From Mycoplasma sp. OR1901 (GTDB taxonomy: Bacteria; Bacillota_I; Bacilli_A; Mycoplasmatales; Metamycoplasmataceae), in contig NZ_CP054666.1 of the NCBI RefSeq assembly GCF_013348745.1, positions 620,001-684,000 on the forward strand: DNA of 64,000 nucleotides. Reading direction: 5' to 3'. Shown in pieces: positions 57,234-64,000 of this stretch; the stretch's first letter is position 1, and each line of letters begins with the position of its first letter. The notes under the pieces were generated by a model. That model did not search any database. It saw nothing but the letters and a program-made list of their open reading frames with translations, and was not told where the DNA came from. The translations under genes and the position numbers were made by a program.

Positions 57234-58397
57234 TTATATTTGTCTATTCATTATTAAATGACACATATATTCAAATTTTTTGTCAATAAATATAGGAATA
57301 ATTTTTTTAATAAAATTTTTTGAATGTTCTTGTGAAATAGTAAAAATTTTAAAAAAAGCGTTTAATGTTTTAAAACTTTCGGAATTTGAGTCTAAAGAAT
57401 TACAAAATTCATGGATTCGTTCGAATGGTTTATCACTTAAAAAATTATACAATTTAGCAACAAAACCACTTATTACGTCGCTAATTTGAATTTCTTCATT
57501 TTCAAGTGAATCTATAAATTCAACATTTAAAATATTTTCATAATCACCGTATTCTTTTTTTAGAGTATTTTCAATTTCAGATTCTTTATCAAAATATTTT
57601 TTATCATCAAAATCCAACATTCTTGTAATATATTGGCAAGCAATGTCATTAACAACAACTAAAGGCTCATTGTTTTCTAGAAAAACAAGGGTATTTAAAT
57701 CCTTTTTACTTTTAATTATTTCTCTAAGGATTTTTTTAGTAATATTATTAATATCATTCATATCAAAATAAGACAAATTATCTATATACATTTTTAATAT
57801 TTTATTTATAAATTCATTAGATTTTTTACGTGAAATATTTGGAAATTCGTAATTTACTAATAATTTATGCAACTCATCGTAAGTTTTGTATAGAACTTCA
57901 AACATATCACTTTTTAAAGTCAGATTAATATTTTGATCTATTAAAGCAATTTTATTGTAAATATCATCCTCCACTATTAATGAATCAAAAATATCAACTA
58001 TAGAAAAATGAAGAAAGTGAAGTACATGAAAGTGAATTAAAATTTTTTCTTCTAATAAATATTCGAAAAAAAGCCTAAGTCTAGACTGTGATATCGCATC
58101 TTCAAACTTTGATTTTTTGTGTGAAAAAAATTTAAATTTCGCATCTTTTGGTTTTTGTTTCGCTTTTACATATTTTAATAATTCATCGAACTTTAAATCA
58201 TTTTCTAATGCTACACCTCCTAAAACGAAAAATAAATTTTTTAATTCTTTAACATTATCTTTTTCTTTTCCTATTATTCCTTTTCTTATGTTATTACTCT
58301 CATCAAAATAAATGGTTCGATTTACTTTTTTTGTGATACCATATTTTTTATATAATTCAACTAGTTCGTTTATTTTGTTATTTTTTCTTTTTTCCAT
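57234..58397 (-). CDS. DUF3800-like protein
   Basis: 387 aa. The N-terminal segment TIYFDESNNIRKG, FFVLGGVALEND, with FKFFSHKKSKFEDA and a later DGxx-free Asp-containing region, resembles DUF3800 (RNase H-like fold, YxDESG motif). D28 and E29 could be part of the metal site. The C-terminal half is helical. DUF3800 proteins are frequent in mobile and defence islands, and the neighbourhood (tandem repeat, IS remnant, RNA-like repeats) fits that. It has an SD-like AGGAG before 58397. Alternative: an unrelated helical protein; no residue beyond the DESN motif is decisive. Confidence 0.5.
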   Translation of the reverse strand: MEKRKNNKINELVELYKKYGITKKVNRTIYFDESNNIRKGIIGKEKDNVKELKNLFFVLGGVALENDLKFDELLKYVKAKQKPKDAKFKFFSHKKSKFEDAISQSRLRLFFEYLLEEKILIHFHVLHFLHFSIVDIFDSLIVEDDIYNKIALIDQNINLTLKSDMFEVLYKTYDELHKLLVNYEFPNISRKKSNEFINKILKMYIDNLSYFDMNDINNITKKILREIIKSKKDLNTLVFLENNEPLVVVNDIACQYITRMLDFDDKKYFDKESEIENTLKKEYGDYENILNVEFIDSLENEEIQISDVISGFVAKLYNFLSDKPFERIHEFCNSLDSNSESFKTLNAFFKIFTISQEHSKNFIKKIIPIFIDKKFEYMCHLIMNRQI

Positions 58398-58542
58398 ATA
58401 ATCTCCTAAATAATAAAAGCAAATTATTACATAGTAAATAATTTAATTTCAAAAAATATTATATACTGAACTTAGTCTATCTTTTCTTTTAATAATTAAT
58501 TTATTTGTTTAACACTCCAAATATCGAATAAAAAAATAAAAA
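58398..58542. other. Short upstream region of the DUF3800-like gene
   Basis: 145 AT-rich bases before copy B of the structured RNA; no gene or clear hairpin seen. Confidence 0.4.
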
Positions 58543-58711
58543 TTCATAACATAACCTGAAAAAAGTATTATAATATTTGTATCAATGTATATTTGAATCG
58601 TCAAGTGGAATCCGCCGCAGTTGATACTTGAAAGTGGAATATATAGTGAGTAGGCTAGACAAGAAAAAATATATTTTTCGGACATAACTGAATAGTTGTG
58701 TCGATTTTTTT
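58543..58711 (+). ncRNA. Candidate structured RNA, copy B, with strong terminator
   Basis: Plus strand. TATTATAAT -10-like box (about 58565-58573), then complementary segments GTATCAA/TTGATAC and TCAAGT/ACTTGA that can alternate or form a pseudoknot, a GC-rich loop (GGAATCCGCCGC), the conserved GTGAGTAGGCTAGACAAGAA block, and a clear terminator GACATAACT-GAAT-AGTTGTGTC-GATTTTTTT. It resembles copy A. No protein frame. Looks like a transcribed RNA; function unknown. Confidence 0.6.
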
Positions 58712-58976
58712 ACGCTTTTTTAATAAAATGTGCCAAATATGATAAAAATTCAGATAAAAAGGGTTAAAATACTTTTTTAGTACTAAAACTAATATTTTAT
58801 AAATATTAAATAAGGAGTAAAACTATAATTGTTTACATTAAAAAACATTATTTTCAAAGAGTCTTACACTATTTTAACCACATTAAATTTAATTTATTTT
58901 GATTTTTAATTTTTAAAAATAAAAATGATATAATAATTACATAAAAAAGCAAAAACACAATTTTAAGGGGAAAAAA

Positions 58977-59573
58977 ATGAAAAAAATACTATTTTTAGAA
59001 GGATCATTAGATAATTCAGATAATTCATATTCAACAGTTACAATGAATAAATTGTATGATAAATTAGTTGCCCAAGGGCACCAAGTTGAAAAATTCAACT
59101 TAAACGATACTCACTCAAAAGTTTTCTTAACAAACTCAACATGAAAAACATATTTTAATGATATTAACAGTGATTTCTGAATTGATAAATTAAAAGAAAC
59201 AGATTTATTAGTTATTTCAGAATCAATGACAAACTTTGGAGCTGCAGCAGTTGTTAAAAACTTTATTGATTCAATCGCAGTTGCTAACAAAACATTCTCA
59301 TACAAATATTCTAAAAAAGGTGATGCAGTTGGTTTATTAGACACATTAAACGTTTTAGTTGTTGCATCTCAAGGTGCTCCACGTGATTGATACCAATGAG
59401 GAAGTCACATTAGTTGATTAGTTGGTACATTTAATTTCTTAGGTGCTAAAAAAGTAGATACAATTGAAATTACAGGTACAAAAACAGCTTTATTCAAAGA
59501 TACAAACCCAGAAGCATACTACGAAGATAATAAAGAATTATTTGAAGCTAAATTAAAAGGATTCGATTTATAA
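58977..59573 (+). CDS. azoR: FMN-dependent NADH-azoreductase-like protein
   Basis: 198 aa, usual length. Flavodoxin-like FMN site: LFLEGSLDNSDNSYS at the N-terminus, SESMTNFGAAAVVKNFIDS and VVASQGAPRDWYQ. Family members reduce azo dyes and quinones at NAD(P)H expense; in mycoplasmas annotated as AcpD-type proteins. Promoter TATAAT at about 58928 and AAGGGG SD upstream. Terminator at 59587-59622. Confidence 0.9.
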
Positions 59574-59586
59574 TAAAAAGATAATG

Positions 59587-59622
59587 AAAAACAACTTTAA
59601 GTTCAATTAAAGTTGTTTTTTT
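59587..59622. terminator. Bidirectional terminator between azoR and atpC
   Basis: AAAACAACTTTAA...TTAAAGTTGTTTT followed by TTTTATAT on the plus strand; the minus strand also has a suitable T run. Confidence 0.85.
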
Positions 59623-59625
59623 ATA

Positions 59626-60035
59626 TTATTTTTTGTTGTATGTATCAATTCTTAATAATGTTTTCTTAAGTTTTAATTCCATACTATATGCATCTGCAGC
59701 ACTATATTTATTTTCACGAAGTTTGTTTTCTAACCGGTCTCTTTCTTCGATAGCACGTTGAATGTCAATATCTTTAACGTTTACAATATCATCTGTAATA
59801 ATATTGATTCTATCTTTTAAAACATAAATTAAACCACCACCGATAAAGTATTTTTCAGTACCAGGTTTATTTTCTCAACCGATTGTTAATGTTCCAATTT
59901 CAATATTTGAAAACATTGTTGAGTGACCAGGTTGAATCCCGATATAACCACGTGACATTTTTAATGTAACTATTTCAACATCGTTTTCATAAAAAATACC
60001 TGAAGGAACAGTTATTTTTAAATACATTTTAGACA

Positions 60036-60036
<1 letters not shown>
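59626..60036 (-). CDS. atpC: ATP synthase F1 subunit epsilon
   Basis: 136 aa. The N-terminal beta-sandwich has LKITVPSGIFYENDVEIVTLKMSRGYIGIQPGHS, matching the epsilon consensus, and the C-terminal helical hairpin follows. Modulates rotation and ATPase activity. Overlaps atpD by one base. Last gene of the operon. Confidence 0.95.
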
Positions 60037-61436
<1,400 letters not shown>

Positions 61437-61440
61437 TTAA

Positions 61441-62298
61441 TTAAGTTGCGTCTGCTCCGGCAACTATTTCTGTTAATTCTTGTGTTATTTTACTTTGACG
61501 TTCTCTGTTATATTCTAATTTTAAGTCTGAAATTAATTCTGTTGCATTATTTGTAGCATTTTCCATTGCGTTACGTCTTGATGCTGTTTCTGATATTTTT
61601 GAATTTGAACTTAGACAATAAATTGTACTTGCTAAAAATAATGGAACTGAAGAAGAAAGCACTGTTTCAGCATTTGGTTCAAATTCAATAACAGAACTAC
61701 TTGTTTTCACATTATCTTTTTTAGTAAAATCAAACGGAAAAATTTGTTGACATAAAGCGTCTTGGTTTATGTTATTAATAAATTTTGTATAAACTAAATT
61801 TATTGAATTAATTTCTTTGTTTTTGTATAGCTCCATAGCTAATTTTGCTATTTCTGAAGCTAATTTATATGGCATTTTATCACCAATATTTGAATAATGT
61901 TTTATAACTTGTGATTTAAGTGAACTAGAACTTAATAAACTAATTCCTTTTGTACCTAAAACTATAATTTGGTCATATTCTGAAGCTCTTTCACGTAATA
62001 ATTGAAATGCATTATGGTTATATGAACCACATAAACCTAAATCACTAGTTACTAAAATAAATAATTTACTTTTTACATCTGAATTTTTTGGGAAAATAGC
62101 ATAAAAGTCATTTTCATCAATATTAGCAATTAATTGGTCGAATGTTTCTTGTAATGATTCTTGATATGAAATGATATTAGTGTAATCATTTCTCATTTTT
62201 CTTAATTTAGATGTTGAAACAAGCTCCATTGCATTAGTAATTTTTTGTGTGTTGCTAACAACATTAATTCTGTTTTTTAAGCTATTTAAATTAGGCAT
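61441..62298 (-). CDS. atpG: ATP synthase F1 subunit gamma
   Basis: 285 aa. N-terminus LNSLKNRINVVSNTQKITNAMELVSTSKLRK and C-terminus AMENATNNATELISDLKLEYNRERQSKITQELTEIVAGA are the coiled-coil axle halves of gamma. Start lies 8 bases inside the atpA end. Confidence 0.97.
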   Translation of the reverse strand: MPNLNSLKNRINVVSNTQKITNAMELVSTSKLRKMRNDYTNIISYQESLQETFDQLIANIDENDFYAIFPKNSDVKSKLFILVTSDLGLCGSYNHNAFQLLRERASEYDQIIVLGTKGISLLSSSSLKSQVIKHYSNIGDKMPYKLASEIAKLAMELYKNKEINSINLVYTKFINNINQDALCQQIFPFDFTKKDNVKTSSSVIEFEPNAETVLSSSVPLFLASTIYCLSSNSKISETASRRNAMENATNNATELISDLKLEYNRERQSKITQELTEIVAGADAT

Positions 62299-63871
62299 CT
62301 TTTAAACTATATTTTTCTGGCATTTGTTTATACAAGTTTGGATTGTATTCTGGAATTGTTGCAACAATATCATTTACTATTCTAACGACTGTATTTTCAA
62401 TTAATTTATAATCTTCTTCTGTAATTTTACCTGCTTCAGCAATTCTGCTTACTAATGATAAACCAACATTATCTGTTGTTGCTCAATTAATAACGTTATC
62501 ACGATATTCATGAATATATTCTTTTGGTAATGGGTTTATAATTCTTTCTTTAACACCAACAAGTAAAATCGCTTGAATTTCTTGTTTAATTGGTGAATAT
62601 TGTTCTTGTCTTAATAATTCATAAACTTTTGCACCATGATCAAGAATTGTTTTTGTTGAGTCATCTAAATCTGAACCAAATTGAGCAAATGCAAGCATCT
62701 CATTGTATTGAGCAAGTTCAAGTTTTAATGAACCAACAACTTGTTTCATAGCTTTTGTTTGAGCTGATGAACCAACCCTAGAAACACTAAAACCAATATC
62801 AACTGCAGGTCTTTGACCAGAGTTAAATAAACTTTCTTTAGTAAAGATTTGACCGTCAGTAATAGAAATTACGTTAGTTGGTATATATGCTGAAATATCA
62901 CCTTGTTGAGTTTCGATAATTGGAAGAGCAGTAATTGAACCACCACCAAATTTTTTGTTTATTCTAGCTGCACGTTCTAATAATTGAGAGTGTAAGTAGA
63001 AAACATCACCAGGATAAGCTTCACGACCAGGAGGTCTTCTTAAAAGTAATGATAATGTTCTATATGCAATAGCATGTTTTGATAAATCATCATAAACGAT
63101 TAAAACATCTTCACCTTTATACATTCACTCTTCTGCGATTGTAACACCAGTATATGGTGCAATATATTGTTGTGGAGCCAATTCACTTGCTCCAGCAACA
63201 ACTATTGTTGTATAATCTAAAGCACCTGAATCAGATAATTTTTGAACTATTTGAGCTACTGTTGAGTTCTTTTGACCAATTGCAACGTAAACACATTTAA
63301 CATTTTTATCTTTTTGGTTAATAATTGTGTCAATTGCAATAGCTGTTTTACCAGTTTGACGGTCACCGATAATAAGTTCCCTTTGACCTTTACCAATTGG
63401 AATCATAGTATCTATTGCTAAAATACCTGTTTCCATAGGTTGGTTAACTTCTTTACGACTCATAACACCAGAAGCTGTTTTAAATATTTCTGATTTTTTA
63501 GATGTAACTATAGCACCTTTACCATCAATTGGGTTACCAAGCGCATCAACAACTCTACCTAAAAGTTCATCACCAACGTTTATAGAAATAACTTCACCAG
63601 TTCTTCTAACAGAGTCACCTTCAGAAACAGAGTTAGCATCACCAAAAAGTGCAACCCCAACTGTTTCTTCTTCTAGGTTAAGAGCTAGACCAAAAACACC
63701 ATTATCAAAAGTAACAATTTCACTGTTCATAACCTTTTCAAGTCCGTTAACAAGTGCAATACCGTCACCAATAGAAATAACTTTACCTATTTCAGAACGA
63801 TCTACGTTTGAATTAATATTTTTAATTCTATCTTTAATAATCGCTGAAATATCATCTAATTTGACTGCCAT
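62291..63871 (-). CDS. atpA: ATP synthase F1 subunit alpha
   Basis: 526 aa. Walker A-type GDRQTGKT at 169-176; [13 protein letters not shown] near 350. Non-catalytic nucleotide-binding subunit. Starts 1 base after the atpH stop with SD GGAGG. Confidence 0.98.
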
Positions 63872-64000
63872 CTAAACCTCCTTTTTATTAATTAAAATAT
63901 CATTTTTTAATTTATCTAATTCTTTTTTAATATTATTTTCTAAAACTTCAGTACGTGAAACAATTTTGAAACCACTAATTAAATTAGGATCAACATGGTG
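63872..64000 (-). CDS. atpH: ATP synthase F1 subunit delta (partial, N-terminus beyond window)
   Basis: Only the last 42 residues are in the window: HHVDPNLISGFKIVSRTEVLENNIKKELDKLK..., matching the C-terminal delta pattern VDPxLIGGFxIxxGxxVxDxSxxxxLxxLK. The stop is at 63872, adjoining atpA, as expected in the atpBEFHAGDC order. Confidence 0.9.
   Translation of the reverse strand, partial: HHVDPNLISGFKIVSRTEVLENNIKKELDKLKNDILINKKEV

Overview
The window comes from a mollicute, most likely a Mycoplasma of the hominis/synoviae type. It is very AT-rich. In-frame TGA must be read as Trp: dozens of conserved proteins (NrdE, NrdF, OppB-F, DeoB, AtpA) are continuous only under that code. Many genes carry mycoplasma lipoprotein signals, and there are PDxFFG-family surface proteins. 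Gene calls here therefore join ORF pieces separated by TGA.

Layout. Positions 1-13446 (minus) hold an operon of a 1067-aa coiled-coil lipoprotein, a 2663-aa PDxFFG protein with an HEYGHH metalloprotease-like motif, and an OppA-like lipoprotein that runs off the left edge. This operon is preceded by a lysine riboswitch (13561-13722) and an intrinsic terminator (13474-13510), so it looks lysine-controlled. Positions 14003-17661 (minus) hold nrdF-nrdI-nrdE; the NrdF is the metal-free class Ie (VPK) type. Then come a GIY-YIG nuclease, RNase J, rsmD with a TrmA/RlmD-type RNA methylase, a coiled-coil membrane protein, a tiny membrane protein and DegV. A plus-strand, overlapping three-gene operon (26283-31153) encodes a Cys-less EIIB-like anchor protein, an SF1 helicase with a nuclease-like domain and acidic tail, and an ArsR-type regulator. 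It is followed on the minus strand by an S1-like protein and a degenerate glucose-6-phosphate isomerase homologue.

Positions 33036-46440 (plus) hold a second PDxFFG-OppA locus, here followed by a complete oppBCDF permease with 1-base stop/start overlaps. The two PDxFFG-OppA loci lie in inverted orientation about 20 kb apart. Together they suggest a surface proteolysis and peptide-uptake system that feeds amino acids to an auxotroph. Next are a bitopic surface protein, two tandem DHH phosphoesterases behind a lipoprotein, tRNA-Leu, a small zinc-ribbon protein, deoB, and an AlbA/Schlafen-like ATPase.

Positions 55608-58976 are an accessory island: 26 copies of an 11-bp tandem repeat, a candidate small RNA, an 18-bp inverted repeat, an IS30-type remnant with terminal inverted repeats, a DUF3800-like gene, and two diverged copies of an apparent structured RNA (56449-56601 and 58543-58711) flanking the DUF3800/IS unit. 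The right end holds an azoreductase and the ATP synthase F1 genes atpH(partial)-A-G-D-C on the minus strand.

No database searches or folding programs were run. Family calls rest on motifs read by eye.
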